Shown here piece by piece: positions 40,694-48,987 of a stretch of 51,179 nucleotides of DNA. Within the stretch, counting starts at the first letter, position 1. Each line of letters begins with the position of its first letter. Made by a program: the position numbers and the translations under genes. The stretch is from Candidatus Methylomirabilota bacterium (lineage in GTDB: Bacteria; Methylomirabilota; Methylomirabilia; Rokubacteriales; CSP1-6): positions 1-51,179 of the forward strand of contig DASTYT010000129.1 in NCBI GenBank assembly GCA_035764725.1. The letters run 5' to 3'. Under the pieces are notes generated by a model. That model ran no database searches. It had not been told where the DNA came from and saw only the letters and a program-made list of their open reading frames with translations.

Positions 40694-40709
40694 AGCAAGC
40701 GCGGTGCCA
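40694..40709 (-). promoter_or_regulatory. Near-perfect sigma-54 promoter of the 33-residue peptide gene
   Basis: The minus strand reads TGGCACCGCGCTTGCT, that is TGGCAC-N5-TTGCT, a full match to the consensus with GG-N10-GC spacing. The predicted start near 40683 is about 39 bases before the ATG. Confidence 0.78.
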
Positions 40710-40829
40710 CGGCGCCGCGCCACGGGCAAGTGCGCGAGTCCACGAGGGGAAGCGCGGGTTGGGAAGAATCTGCCCCTGATGGGCGGGCCTTCAGCTTTGT
40801 TGCTCGGCCCACATGGCGGCGGGCGCGCA

Positions 40830-41696
40830 TCAAAAGATGTCGTCGCGCTCGCCGAACTCGAACTGATATGCAGCCTCGTCGATCTCGCCGGTGGAGACGA
40901 GGCCCTTCGCGACGAGGAGCCGCTCGAACGTCGCGAGCCACACCTCGTAGTACTCGAAGGGTGCCTCCCGGCGCTCGGCGACGGCGATCTCCGCGATCAG
41001 GGCCTGACGGAACTCCTCCCACGAGAACGCGCCTCCCTCGGACAGCGCCACCGCCATGCCGAACGCCCGTCCCTGCCAGGGCTCGGCGAACACCAGCTCG
41101 CCGTTCCGGCGCGGCATCGCGGCCGGACCACTCATGTCGGCGATGAGGCGCTCCACGCGTCCGTCGGCGTGCTCGCTCACGGGCGGCTCGGCGGCGCAGG
41201 CATGCTCGGCAAGGGGCGAGCTCGCGGGCTCCGAGGGACAGGCCCGGCGTCGCGGGCGATAGTCCTCGACCGGCTGCCCGTCCGGCCGCGGCTGCCACGC
41301 GGAGCCGCTGAAGTGATACGGGGCGAGGGCGGGCGGGGGCGCCAGCACGCCGTCGGCGTCGAGCATCCGCTCCAGGTGATCGTAGAGCGCGAGGACGAGC
41401 GCGTCGTGATTCATCGAGTGGAACCACTGCGCCTGGCCGTCGAAGAGGAGGAGCGCCACGTTGGCGAGCGCGCACGGCCCCAGGCAACCGCCGATCGTGA
41501 GGTGGACGAGGTTCCGGAGGCGCCGCCGCTCCCATTCACCGTGGAACAGCGCGGTGGGGACGGGCGGGAAGCCGTCCTCCGTGCGCCCGCAGCAGCACCC
41601 GCTGGCGCACACGAAGAGGTGCCCGCGCGGCCGCGCGACGTTGACGAGGCGGCCGTCGGGACGGATGACGAGATTGCGGCGGCGCTCGTAGCCCAT
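40830..41696 (-). CDS. Nitrile hydratase activator fused to an N-terminal [2Fe-2S] ferredoxin-like domain
   Basis: This 288-residue protein has two parts. Residues 1-115 look like a thioredoxin-fold [2Fe-2S] ferredoxin, with Cys30 and a Cys34-36 cluster in FVCASGCCCGRTE and Cys71/Cys75 in IGGCLGPCALANV. Residues 188-288 are the nitrile hydratase accessory (activator/NhlE or P14K-like) domain: FAEPWQGRAFGMAVALSE, FSWEEFRQALIAEI and YYEVWLATFERLLVAKG. A Pro/Ala-rich linker joins them. The activator inserts the metal and helps oxidise active-site cysteines of the alpha subunit, so a fused redox domain makes mechanistic sense. The ATG is 11 bases after nthA. Fusion is not the usual arrangement. 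Confidence 0.83.
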   Translation of the reverse strand: MGYERRRNLVIRPDGRLVNVARPRGHLFVCASGCCCGRTEDGFPPVPTALFHGEWERRRLRNLVHLTIGGCLGPCALANVALLLFDGQAQWFHSMNHDALVLALYDHLERMLDADGVLAPPPALAPYHFSGSAWQPRPDGQPVEDYRPRRRACPSEPASSPLAEHACAAEPPVSEHADGRVERLIADMSGPAAMPRRNGELVFAEPWQGRAFGMAVALSEGGAFSWEEFRQALIAEIAVAERREAPFEYYEVWLATFERLLVAKGLVSTGEIDEAAYQFEFGERDDIF

Positions 41697-41707
41697 CGAG
41701 AACGGGA

Positions 41708-42304
41708 TCAGGCCGGAGACGGCAGCCGGACGTCGGCGACGCCAATGAGGGCGTCCCGGGTGATGAGCGGGATCAGCGCCGCCTCGCTCATCGCCTGGCT
41801 GCCCGCGGGGCGCTCCGGGAGCACCATGTAACGCAGCTCCGCGCTCGAGTCCCACACCCGGATCTCTCGCGACTCGGGAATGGTGAGCCCGAACTCGGCC
41901 AGCACCTTGCGAGGCTCCACCACGGTTCGGGAACGATACGCGGGCATCTTGTACCAGGTGGGCGGCAGCCCCAGCACGGCCCACGGATAGCACGAGCAGA
42001 GCGTGCAGACGACGACGTTGTGCACCGCCGGGGTGTTCTCGACCACGCGCAGCGCCTCGTAGTCGAGCCCGAAGTCCTTGAGGGCACCGCGCGGGTCCTC
42101 GAGCAGCCGCTGCTTGTAGGCCGAATCCACCCACGCGCGGGCCACCGCGCGCACGCCGACCATCGGGCCGGTGTCGGCCTCGTAGCGCTGGACCACGCGA
42201 TCTACCGCGTCGGGCGGCAGGATCCCCTTCTCGAGGAGGATCGACTCCAGCGCGCGCACTCGCGAGACCACGTACTTGTCGACGTTCGGGTGGTTCTTAC
42301 CCAC
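41708..42304 (-). CDS. nthA: Nitrile hydratase alpha subunit, cobalt type
   Basis: This 198-residue subunit carries the metal claw [11 protein letters not shown], with Cys100, Cys103, Ser104 and Cys105; Thr at position 101 is typical of non-corrin cobalt enzymes rather than iron ones. Downstream come [22 protein letters not shown], including the arginine conserved in the family, and [19 protein letters not shown]. It hydrates nitriles to amides with the beta subunit. Its start overlaps the end of nthB by 8 bases, and the activator follows. Thiocyanate hydrolase gamma subunits have the same fold, but the two-gene beta-alpha layout with activator fits nitrile hydratase. Confidence 0.92.
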   Translation of the reverse strand: MGKNHPNVDKYVVSRVRALESILLEKGILPPDAVDRVVQRYEADTGPMVGVRAVARAWVDSAYKQRLLEDPRGALKDFGLDYEALRVVENTPAVHNVVVCTLCSCYPWAVLGLPPTWYKMPAYRSRTVVEPRKVLAEFGLTIPESREIRVWDSSAELRYMVLPERPAGSQAMSEAALIPLITRDALIGVADVRLPSPA

Positions 42305-42986
42305 GGGGGGCTCCCGGCTCGAGATACGGCTCCCAGAGATCGATGTAGACGTGCTGGTTCGGCTCCGCCGCGGGCCCCCACAGCTCGCGCGCGTCGAAGC
42401 GCACGCTGTAGAGCGCCTGCGGCTGCTCGCCGCCGCCGTGGGCGTTGCTGTCGGGGAAGACGTGGGTGCCGTGCTGGCGGTGGATCACGCCGTGCTTGCC
42501 TCGCGCGTATCGCGGCAGGCGCGTGTGTCCGGTCGGATGGATGTTGCGCGTGACGACGATCTCGCCCACCGCGAAGCGCGGCGGCTTCGTCGCCGGGCGC
42601 TCGGACTCGGGAGCCATCCACTTGATGCGCGGGGCGGGAGTGGCAGGCATGACCCGCACCGCCGCGGACGCCGGCGCGTCCGGGCGCTCGGCGAAGAACG
42701 CGGTGCGCGCGGCGAGCTCGTCGCCCGATACCACGCCCTTCTCGATCAGCACGCGGGCGATACCGTCCAGCCAGTGCTCGTAGTAGCCGGAGCGGAGATA
42801 GTGCGCGGGGTCCATGCGCTCGACCCCGTGGCGAAACTCGTCGAGGGTGTACTGCCCGGTGCCCAGGCTCGCCCGCATGATCGCGTAGACGGCGGCCTCC
42901 CATCGCTCGTGGAACGCGGGCTCGTTCACCTCCCGCTCCACCGGCCCGAAGCCGTGCATGCCGCCGAGATCGTGGACGCCGTCCAT
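42297..42986 (-). CDS. nthB: Nitrile hydratase beta subunit
   Basis: This 229-residue subunit starts [16 protein letters not shown], the universal nitrile hydratase beta opening. The helical middle includes [17 protein letters not shown], and the C-terminal SH3-like barrel has [30 protein letters not shown] and [12 protein letters not shown]. It forms the alpha-beta active site and supplies arginines that contact the oxidised cysteines of the alpha subunit. The operon order beta-alpha-activator is that of cobalt-type enzymes. GAGG lies upstream of the ATG. Confidence 0.93.
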   Translation of the reverse strand: MDGVHDLGGMHGFGPVEREVNEPAFHERWEAAVYAIMRASLGTGQYTLDEFRHGVERMDPAHYLRSGYYEHWLDGIARVLIEKGVVSGDELAARTAFFAERPDAPASAAVRVMPATPAPRIKWMAPESERPATKPPRFAVGEIVVTRNIHPTGHTRLPRYARGKHGVIHRQHGTHVFPDSNAHGGGEQPQALYSVRFDARELWGPAAEPNQHVYIDLWEPYLEPGAPRG

Positions 42987-43045
42987 GGGCTCGCCTCATC
43001 AGGCATCATCGACCGAGCCGCCGGGTCGCGTCAAGATAGGCGGGC

Positions 43046-43780
43046 TCAGCGCCACGGCCGCCGGGCGAGCAGGTGGCTCAGCACCACGCGCAGGCGGGGA
43101 CGGTGCGAGGCGGGGAAAATCTGGAACGACTCCTCGTGCGGCCGCCGGAGGGCGGCGCTCACCCGGGCGCTGCCGATCTCCGCGAAGGTCTCGGTGAGGG
43201 CCTTGGCGAGGACGGGCACGCCGAGGCGTTCCGCCATCTCGACGGTCGCGGCGAGATCCGCCTCCATGAACGCGCGGCGCCGCTCGTGGTCGGCGTGGTA
43301 CAGGATGCCAAGGTCCAGGTGGTCCTCGAGCTCGTTGGCCAGCCGTACTAGGAGCACGTCGCGCTCGAGCGGGCTCATGGCGTCGAGCCGCGCGCCGATC
43401 GCGGGGATGGTGCTCCGCCGCCACGTCAGCTGGGTGTAGCGCGCGATCAGGTCCTCGATCTCCTCCCCGATCTCCCGCCGGATCGTCGTGCGCTTGACGT
43501 CGGACATCCCACGCCAACCGTTGCCGAACTCGCCGTGAGTATAGGCGGCATGGAGGAGCCCGGTGACCACGAGGGGCACGCGTGCGCGGAGCCACACGAG
43601 CACGCTCGCCGTGCCTACGAGATGCGAGACGAAGGGCTTGCCGGAGCCACGATAGGTCCCGGGAAAGAGCGTGAGCGCGACCTCGTGCGCGCGCGCCACC
43701 GTCTCGACGTCGGCGGACGGATAGCCCTCCACCGCGAGCTGCCGGTAGAGCTGGAGGTTGGTCTGGGCGTAGGGAAACAT
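43046..43780 (-). CDS. HD-like domain protein with degenerate metal motif
   Basis: This 244-residue all-helical protein resembles the N-terminal HD hydrolase region of RelA/SpoT-like proteins: FVSHLVGTASVLVWLRAR, then LLHAAYTHGEFGNGW where the active HD pair would be LLHD, and later IGEEIEDLIARYT and VLLVRLANELEDHLDLG. Since the Asp of the HD pair is Ala here, classic metal-dependent ppGpp hydrolysis is doubtful. Similar uncharacterised proteins (DUF6817-like) occur near glycosyltransferases. It lies 3 bases downstream of the GT2 gene and 60 bases upstream of the nitrile hydratase operon, so co-transcription with either is possible. Confidence 0.6.
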   Translation of the reverse strand: MFPYAQTNLQLYRQLAVEGYPSADVETVARAHEVALTLFPGTYRGSGKPFVSHLVGTASVLVWLRARVPLVVTGLLHAAYTHGEFGNGWRGMSDVKRTTIRREIGEEIEDLIARYTQLTWRRSTIPAIGARLDAMSPLERDVLLVRLANELEDHLDLGILYHADHERRRAFMEADLAATVEMAERLGVPVLAKALTETFAEIGSARVSAALRRPHEESFQIFPASHRPRLRVVLSHLLARRPWR

Positions 43781-43783
43781 TGC

Positions 43784-44797
43784 TCAGGCCTTCGTGCGCT
43801 CCGGCTCGGGCGCGGCCGCAGGGGACGCGCGGACGCTCGGCTCCCACCAGCGGTTAAGCTGGCGCTCCACGCCGAGGAGCTGACGCACCGCCCAGCTGCC
43901 CCAGCGCGGCCCGAGGCGCTGCTCGAGCCGGCTCAGCGCCGGCCGCAAGGGAATGTAGCGGTGCTCCTCCGCCCACTTCGCGATCGCGGCGAGCCCCGCC
44001 TCGCCGGGCGGCAGCGCCCACTTCCGGCGGAAGTGCTCGAGCGAGGACTGCGTCCAGGCTCGGCTCCAGCGCCGGAAGAAGAAGGCGTAGTCCGCAGCGG
44101 TGAAGACGCCGCCCGTAATGTAGGTCACCACGGAGCCGGGCTCGAAGTACACCGCGCCGCCCTCGCGGCGCACGAGCAGGCAGAGGTCGGTGTGCTCGGC
44201 CACGCTCTTGAGTTGCTCGTCAAGCGGCCCCAAGCGCTCGAAGACCTCCGTGCGCACCAGCATGCAGTGGAACTCCACCTGCTCGCACGGCTGACGAACC
44301 AGGTGCGAGCGCACGTCGGCCGACCGCTTGCCCGCGAAGCGATGGCGCTCGATGAAGCGCCGGCCGCCGGGCCGGTCCTCGATGCGCGCGTCACCGGCGG
44401 CCATGTGGATCTCCTGGGCCTCGGGCTCACCGATGAAGTAGAGCGGGCCCACCACCCAGGCGCCCGTGGTCTCGGCGCACTCGACCAGCGGCGGCAGCCA
44501 GTCCGGCGAGGGCACGACATCGTTGTCGATGAACACGACGTAGCGCGTCCGGACGTGGCGGAGGCCGAGGTTCCGCGCGGCGTTGGGGACGAGATGGTGC
44601 GGAGTGCGTACGAGCGTGAAGCCCCGAGCCTGAGACTGTGCGGCGAGGTAGCGCCGGACCGACGCCGGCGATCCGCCGTCGAGGTATACCAGGTCGAACG
44701 GCGGCGCGGTGTTTGCGTAGATGGCCTCCAGGGACCGCTGGCTGACGCTGAACCGCTCCCGCGGCACCACGACGACGGTGACCAGCGGCTGAGGCAT
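43784..44797 (-). CDS. Family 2 glycosyltransferase
   Basis: This is a 337-residue GT-A-fold glycosyltransferase. It begins VTVVVVPRERFSVSQRSLEAI, followed by the nucleotide-sugar region LVYLDGGSPA and ARNLGLRHVRTRYVVFIDND, the last being the DxD-type metal motif (Asn between the Asps). A catalytic acidic segment, HTDLCLLVRREGG, resembles the ED motif of inverting GT2 enzymes. No transmembrane segments are obvious, so it is cytosolic or peripheral. It is divergent from the molybdopterin oxidoreductase gene. The acceptor is unknown. Confidence 0.85.
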   Translation of the reverse strand: MPQPLVTVVVVPRERFSVSQRSLEAIYANTAPPFDLVYLDGGSPASVRRYLAAQSQARGFTLVRTPHHLVPNAARNLGLRHVRTRYVVFIDNDVVPSPDWLPPLVECAETTGAWVVGPLYFIGEPEAQEIHMAAGDARIEDRPGGRRFIERHRFAGKRSADVRSHLVRQPCEQVEFHCMLVRTEVFERLGPLDEQLKSVAEHTDLCLLVRREGGAVYFEPGSVVTYITGGVFTAADYAFFFRRWSRAWTQSSLEHFRRKWALPPGEAGLAAIAKWAEEHRYIPLRPALSRLEQRLGPRWGSWAVRQLLGVERQLNRWWEPSVRASPAAAPEPERTKA

Positions 44798-44894
44798 GTG
44801 GGTACCCCTCCAAAGCGATTGGTGTTCCTAGTGTACTCTGGAGCGCGGGGACGTGGCCAGCTGCCGCGGCCCGAGTCGAACGGGAGGTTCGTGC

Positions 44895-46928
44895 ATGCCG
44901 CTGGAGCTCGCAAGCGTCTGTCCCCTCGATTGCCCGGATACCTGCAGCCTGACGGTGACGGTGGAGCGCGAGCGCGTGGTCGCGGTCCGCGGCTCCCGGG
45001 CGAACCCCTACACGGCCGGCGTGGTCTGCGCCAAGGTCCCCGCCGCCTATCCCGAGTGGGTCCACGGGCCGGGCCGCCTCCTCACGCCGCTGCGGCGCGT
45101 GGGCGCCAAGGGCGAGGGCCGGTTCGAGCGCATCGGCTGGGCGGAGGCGCTGGACGTCATTCACGAGCGCTGGAGCGCGATCATCGCGGCCCAGGGCCCC
45201 CAGGCGATCCTGCCCCTCAACTACGCCGGCCCCCACGGTATGCTCGCGGGCGGCTCCATGGATCTCCGATTTTTCCATCGCCTCGGCGCGTCGCTCCTCG
45301 ATCGCAAGCCCCTCTGCGGCGGCGTGCGCGGGGAGGCGTGGATGGGCACGTACGGCGCGGTGCCGGGCATCCGGCCGGAAGCGGTCCGCGACGCGCGTCT
45401 CGTCATCGTCTGGGGCAACAACGTCACCTGGTGCAATCTGCACCTCACCCCCGTGATCAACGCGGCCAGGAAGCAGGGCGCGCGCCTGGTCGTGGTGGAT
45501 CCCAAGCGGATCAAGCTCGCCGAGCAGGCCGATCTCCACGTGGCGTTGCGTCCCGGCACCGACGTCGTGCTCGCCTGGGCCCTCGCGGTGGAGCTGGAGC
45601 GGCGCGGGGCTCTGGACCGAGCGTTCATCGACGCCCACGTCGAGGGCTTCGACGCGTTCATGGCCGAGGCCCGGCGCTATCCGCCGGAGGTCGCGGCGGG
45701 GATCTGCGGCGTGCCGGAGGCGGACATCCGCCGGCTCGCCGAGTGGTATCACACGCTCTCCCCCGCCGCGATCAGCGTGGGCAATGGCCTCGAGCGCAAT
45801 CAGAACGGCGGCAGCGGCTGCCGCGCGGTGTTCGCCCTCCCCGCGCTCGCAGGCAAGTGGGGCCCGCGCGGGGGCGGGCTCGTGAACGGCGCGAGCCAGG
45901 CGTTCCCCAAGAAGGTGGCCCGCCTCCAGCGTCCCGACCTCGTCCCCGCGGGCACGCGCACCCTCAACATCATCGACGTTGGGCGCCACCTCCTCGACCC
46001 CGCCCTGGATCCACCCATCACGTCGCTGTTCGTCTACAACCACAACCCACTCATCGTCCACCCCGACCAGAACCGGATGCGCCGCGGCCTCGCACGCGAG
46101 GATCTCTTCACCGTCGGCTGCGACGTGGTCATGACGGACAGCCTCGCGTACTGCGACATCGTGCTGCCTGCCTCCAGCCACTTCGAGTACGGCGATCTCT
46201 ATCCCGCCTACGGACAGCACTGGCTCCAGCGGGCGGAGGCGGTGATCCCGCCCCAGGGCGAGTCCCTACCCAATACGGAGATCTTCCGCCGGCTCGCCGC
46301 GCGCTTTGGCTTCACCGATCCGATCTTCCTCGCCGACGATCGGGCGCTGATGGACGACGCCGTCGACGCCGCCGATCCGCGCATGGGCGGCCTCAACGGC
46401 AGCCGCGTGGCGCCCGACCGCCCGCTCCCGATGGACGTGGCGGGCGAGCCGGCACGCATGTTCCACAACGTGGCCCCGCGCACGCCGTCGGGAAAGATCG
46501 AGCTCGCGTCCCCGTACCTCGAGGGCAAGTACGGCGCGCCCTTGCCGAGCTTCCGGCCCGTCGAGAGCGCCTATCCGCTCGCCCTGATCACGCCGGCATC
46601 GGACCAGCGCATCACCTCGACGTTCGGGGGCCTCTCCACCAGCCACGGCACCCCTGCGCTCGAGATGCATCCCGACGACGCGCGGGCGCGCAACCTCGTG
46701 CATGGCGTCCTCGTCCGCATGTGGAACGATCTCGGCGAGGTGCGCCTGCCCCTGCGCATCACCGACGCGGTGCGCCCCGGCGTGGTCTCATCGCTCAAGG
46801 GCGCCTGGCTCCGCAGCAGCGACAACGGCCAGACGGTGTCCGCCCTCGCTCCCGCGCACCACGCGGATCTCGCGGGCGGGGCCTGCTACAACGACGCGCG
46901 CGTCGAGGTCGCGGCCGCCTCGCGCTGA
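44895..46928 (+). CDS. Molybdopterin-dependent oxidoreductase (DMSO reductase superfamily)
   Basis: This 677-residue enzyme has an N-terminal [4Fe-4S] site: Cys9, Cys13 and Cys17 in SVCPLDCPDTCSL, with the fourth Cys in GVVCAKV. The bis-MGD domains follow: GRFERIGWAEALDVI, ILPLNYAGPHG, VIVWGNNVTWCNLH, VVVDPKRIKLAEQADLH, FVYNHNPLIVHPDQN, MTDSLAYCDIVLPASSHFE and the C-terminal MWNDLGEVRLPLRITDAV domain. It lacks a Tat signal and has no adjacent iron-sulfur or membrane subunit, so it is a cytoplasmic enzyme of the broad formate dehydrogenase/biotin-sulfoxide reductase/hydroxylase-like group. GGGAGG precedes the ATG. A small membrane protein follows 21 bases downstream. Confidence 0.9.
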   Translation: MPLELASVCPLDCPDTCSLTVTVERERVVAVRGSRANPYTAGVVCAKVPAAYPEWVHGPGRLLTPLRRVGAKGEGRFERIGWAEALDVIHERWSAIIAAQGPQAILPLNYAGPHGMLAGGSMDLRFFHRLGASLLDRKPLCGGVRGEAWMGTYGAVPGIRPEAVRDARLVIVWGNNVTWCNLHLTPVINAARKQGARLVVVDPKRIKLAEQADLHVALRPGTDVVLAWALAVELERRGALDRAFIDAHVEGFDAFMAEARRYPPEVAAGICGVPEADIRRLAEWYHTLSPAAISVGNGLERNQNGGSGCRAVFALPALAGKWGPRGGGLVNGASQAFPKKVARLQRPDLVPAGTRTLNIIDVGRHLLDPALDPPITSLFVYNHNPLIVHPDQNRMRRGLAREDLFTVGCDVVMTDSLAYCDIVLPASSHFEYGDLYPAYGQHWLQRAEAVIPPQGESLPNTEIFRRLAARFGFTDPIFLADDRALMDDAVDAADPRMGGLNGSRVAPDRPLPMDVAGEPARMFHNVAPRTPSGKIELASPYLEGKYGAPLPSFRPVESAYPLALITPASDQRITSTFGGLSTSHGTPALEMHPDDARARNLVHGVLVRMWNDLGEVRLPLRITDAVRPGVVSSLKGAWLRSSDNGQTVSALAPAHHADLAGGACYNDARVEVAAASR

Positions 46929-46949
46929 GGCGGTCGCGGCCCGCTCGCG

Positions 46950-47366
46950 ATGCTCGGCGACCTGCTCGAAGGCACCACGCTGGTCGAGCGCCTGCTTTGG
47001 GGAGCGGCCCTGTTCGCCGGCTCGTCCCTGCTGAGTCTCGTCGCGGTGACCGCGGTGCTCGTCTCCCTCCCCGCCGACTACTTCGGCGAGCGGGCGCCGG
47101 CGGCGGCGTGGCCGCGCTCCCCGCTGCTGCGCGCGGCGTGGCGGGGCGGCAAGAACCTGCTGGGCCTGGGCCTCGTGGCGCTGGGTGTGCTCCTCTCCAT
47201 ACCCGGGGTGCCCGGCCAGGGGCTGCTCACCATCCTGATCGGGTTCGTCCTGCTGGACTTCCCGGGCAAGCGCGCGCTCGAGCGGCGCCTGGTGACACGG
47301 CCCGCGGTGATCGGCGCCATCAATCGGCTGCGCGCCCGGTTCGGGCGGCCGCCCATGGAGCTCTGA
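46950..47366 (+). CDS. Small PGPGW-type transmembrane protein
   Basis: This 138-residue protein has two hydrophobic segments: one at about 18-40 and one at about 70-100 ending in SIPGVPGQGLLTILIGFVLL, a form of the PGPGW motif named after its turn. A basic C-terminal tail follows. The function of this family is unknown. It is 21 bases downstream of the molybdopterin oxidoreductase gene and probably co-transcribed with it, but nothing else links the two. Confidence 0.75.
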   Translation: MLGDLLEGTTLVERLLWGAALFAGSSLLSLVAVTAVLVSLPADYFGERAPAAAWPRSPLLRAAWRGGKNLLGLGLVALGVLLSIPGVPGQGLLTILIGFVLLDFPGKRALERRLVTRPAVIGAINRLRARFGRPPMEL

Positions 47367-47388
47367 GGCGCCGTCCCACTTGCCAGGC

Positions 47389-48012
47389 TCAGTGCTTGCG
47401 GTACCCGACGAGGCCGGCGCTGAGCGAGCGGCGTCCCACCGTGGAGAGCCCACGAATCATGGCGGGCGTGAGCAGGCGCGTGTGGGGCACACGTGCCAGA
47501 TGCTCGGCGATCCACCACACCTCCCCGCCGCTGGTCATCCAGCCCGGGTGTCGGCGGTCGAAGGCAGCGAGGTTGACCGGACGGGAGAACGCGCGGAGCG
47601 TGCGCTCGCCGCGGAGGTTCATGTAGTCCTCGAAGTAGCTCATCGCCAGCTCACGCGGCGTGCGGTACACCGGCTCCCGATAGCGCAGGCCCGCGAAGTT
47701 CGACTTGGCGATGGCGCCCCAGTGGCCGCGGACGCGGAACACCGCCACCACGTGGTCGGAGTCCTGCACCGCCTCGAGATCCAGCAGCAGCGGAGGAAAG
47801 CCCAGCACGCGGAGGGCGGCGGCGGCGAAGATCGCCCCCTCGAGACAGTGGGCGGTGCGCTCGCGGAGGATGCGGCGGGGCGACCATGCGGTGGTCGCCA
47901 GGTGATATGGCATGGCGTCGAGGGCGCGCTGAATGCCCGCGGGATCGCGGAGCGCGCGAAGCGCACGCAGCTCGTGCCGGGTGAAGCCCCAGCCGGTCGC
48001 GGACGCGGGCAC
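47389..48012 (-). CDS. Transglutaminase-like cysteine-fold protein of unknown function
   Basis: This 207-residue protein shows Cys in ERTAHCLEGAIFAAAALR, His in QDSDHVVAVF and a polar residue in AIAKSNFAGLRYREPVYR, in the order and spacing of the papain/transglutaminase-like fold (as in arylamine N-acetyltransferases and bacterial transglutaminase-like proteases). The rest, including YFEDYMNLRGERTLRAFSRP, is conserved-looking but unassigned. There is no signal peptide. It starts with GTG and is 17 bases downstream of the hydroxyacid dehydrogenase gene, at the end of a three- or four-gene minus-strand run. Confidence 0.65.
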   Translation of the reverse strand: MPASATGWGFTRHELRALRALRDPAGIQRALDAMPYHLATTAWSPRRILRERTAHCLEGAIFAAAALRVLGFPPLLLDLEAVQDSDHVVAVFRVRGHWGAIAKSNFAGLRYREPVYRTPRELAMSYFEDYMNLRGERTLRAFSRPVNLAAFDRRHPGWMTSGGEVWWIAEHLARVPHTRLLTPAMIRGLSTVGRRSLSAGLVGYRKH

Positions 48013-48029
48013 GAGCGCCGGGAGCCCGG

Positions 48030-48983
48030 CTAGGGCTTGAGCACCCGCACCGGCGCCCCGCGCAGGAAGGCCTGCACGTCCTCGAGCGCGTGGCCGAAGA
48101 ACACACGGTAGGTCTCCTCGGTCACGTAGCCGAGATGCGGGGTGATCACGGTGTTCGGCAGCTTCCGGAAGGCATGGTCGAGCGGCAGCGGCTCCGGCTC
48201 GAACACATCGAGGCCGGCGCCGGCGATGGCGCCATCCTGGAGCGCACGGATGAGCGCCGCCTCGTCGACGATGGGCCCGCGGGACGTGTTGACGAGATAC
48301 GCGGTGCGCTTCATGAGCCCGAGCTCCCGGGCGCCCACGAGCCCCCGCGAGCGGTCACTCAGCACGAGGTGGATGCTCACGACGTCCGACCTCCGCAGCA
48401 GCTCGTCCTTGCCGATGAGCGTCGCGCCCACCTCGGCCGCGCGCTCGGCGGTCAGGTTCTGGCTCCACGCCAGCACCTCCATCTCGAATGCCTTCCCGTA
48501 GCGGGCCACCCGCGAGCCGAGCGTGCCCAGCCCGATCACTCCGAGGGTCTTGCCGTTGAGCCCGAGTCCCAGCGTGGTCTGCCACTTACCGTCGCGGGTG
48601 GCCCGGTCCTCGACGGCGATGCGCCGGAACAGGGCGAGCACGAGGCCCCAGGTGAGCTCCGCGGTGGGATACGGCAGGCCCGAGGTCCCGCACACCGTGA
48701 TGCCCCCCTCCGCCGCGGCCTTCACGTCGATGGAGGCGTTGCGCATGCCGGTGGTGACGAGCAGCCGGAGCTTGGGCAGCTTCTCGAGCAGCCCGCGCGG
48801 AAACGCCGTCCGCTCGCGCATTGCCACCACCACGTCGAAGTCGGCGAGACGCTTGGCCACCGCGTCCAGCTCGTGGAGGTGGTCGTGGAACGCCACCACC
48901 TCGGTGCCGGCGGGGAGGCTCTTCCAGTCGGCGAGCCCCATCGCCACGTTCTGATAGTCGTCGAGGATCGCCACGCGGGTCAT
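48030..48983 (-). CDS. D-2-hydroxyacid dehydrogenase family protein
   Basis: This 317-residue NAD-dependent dehydrogenase has the NAD motif LGVIGLGTLGSRVARYGKAF, the substrate/catalytic Arg in LVNTSRGPIVDEAAL, Glu in GLDVFEPEPLP and His in TPHLGYVTEETY. The first domain reads VAILDDYQNVAMGLADW and VTTGMRNASIDVKAA. It reduces 2-oxo acids or oxidises D-2-hydroxyacids. It belongs to a minus-strand run with an aldo/keto reductase 4 bases upstream and another dehydrogenase before that, so the group may process one hydroxyacid substrate. Confidence 0.88.
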   Translation of the reverse strand: MTRVAILDDYQNVAMGLADWKSLPAGTEVVAFHDHLHELDAVAKRLADFDVVVAMRERTAFPRGLLEKLPKLRLLVTTGMRNASIDVKAAAEGGITVCGTSGLPYPTAELTWGLVLALFRRIAVEDRATRDGKWQTTLGLGLNGKTLGVIGLGTLGSRVARYGKAFEMEVLAWSQNLTAERAAEVGATLIGKDELLRRSDVVSIHLVLSDRSRGLVGARELGLMKRTAYLVNTSRGPIVDEAALIRALQDGAIAGAGLDVFEPEPLPLDHAFRKLPNTVITPHLGYVTEETYRVFFGHALEDVQAFLRGAPVRVLKP

Positions 48984-48987
48984 GGCG

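Noticed and set aside
43046..43780. A small alarmone (ppGpp) hydrolase
   Set aside because: The fold resembles the HD region of SpoT, but the key Asp of the HD pair is Ala, so the activity cannot be claimed.
44814..44829. Sigma-54-like element before the glycosyltransferase gene (minus strand, AGGAACACCAATCGCT)
   Set aside because: GG-N10-GC spacing is right, but three consensus positions fail, including the first T of the -12 TTGC, and such weak matches are expected by chance in GC-rich DNA.
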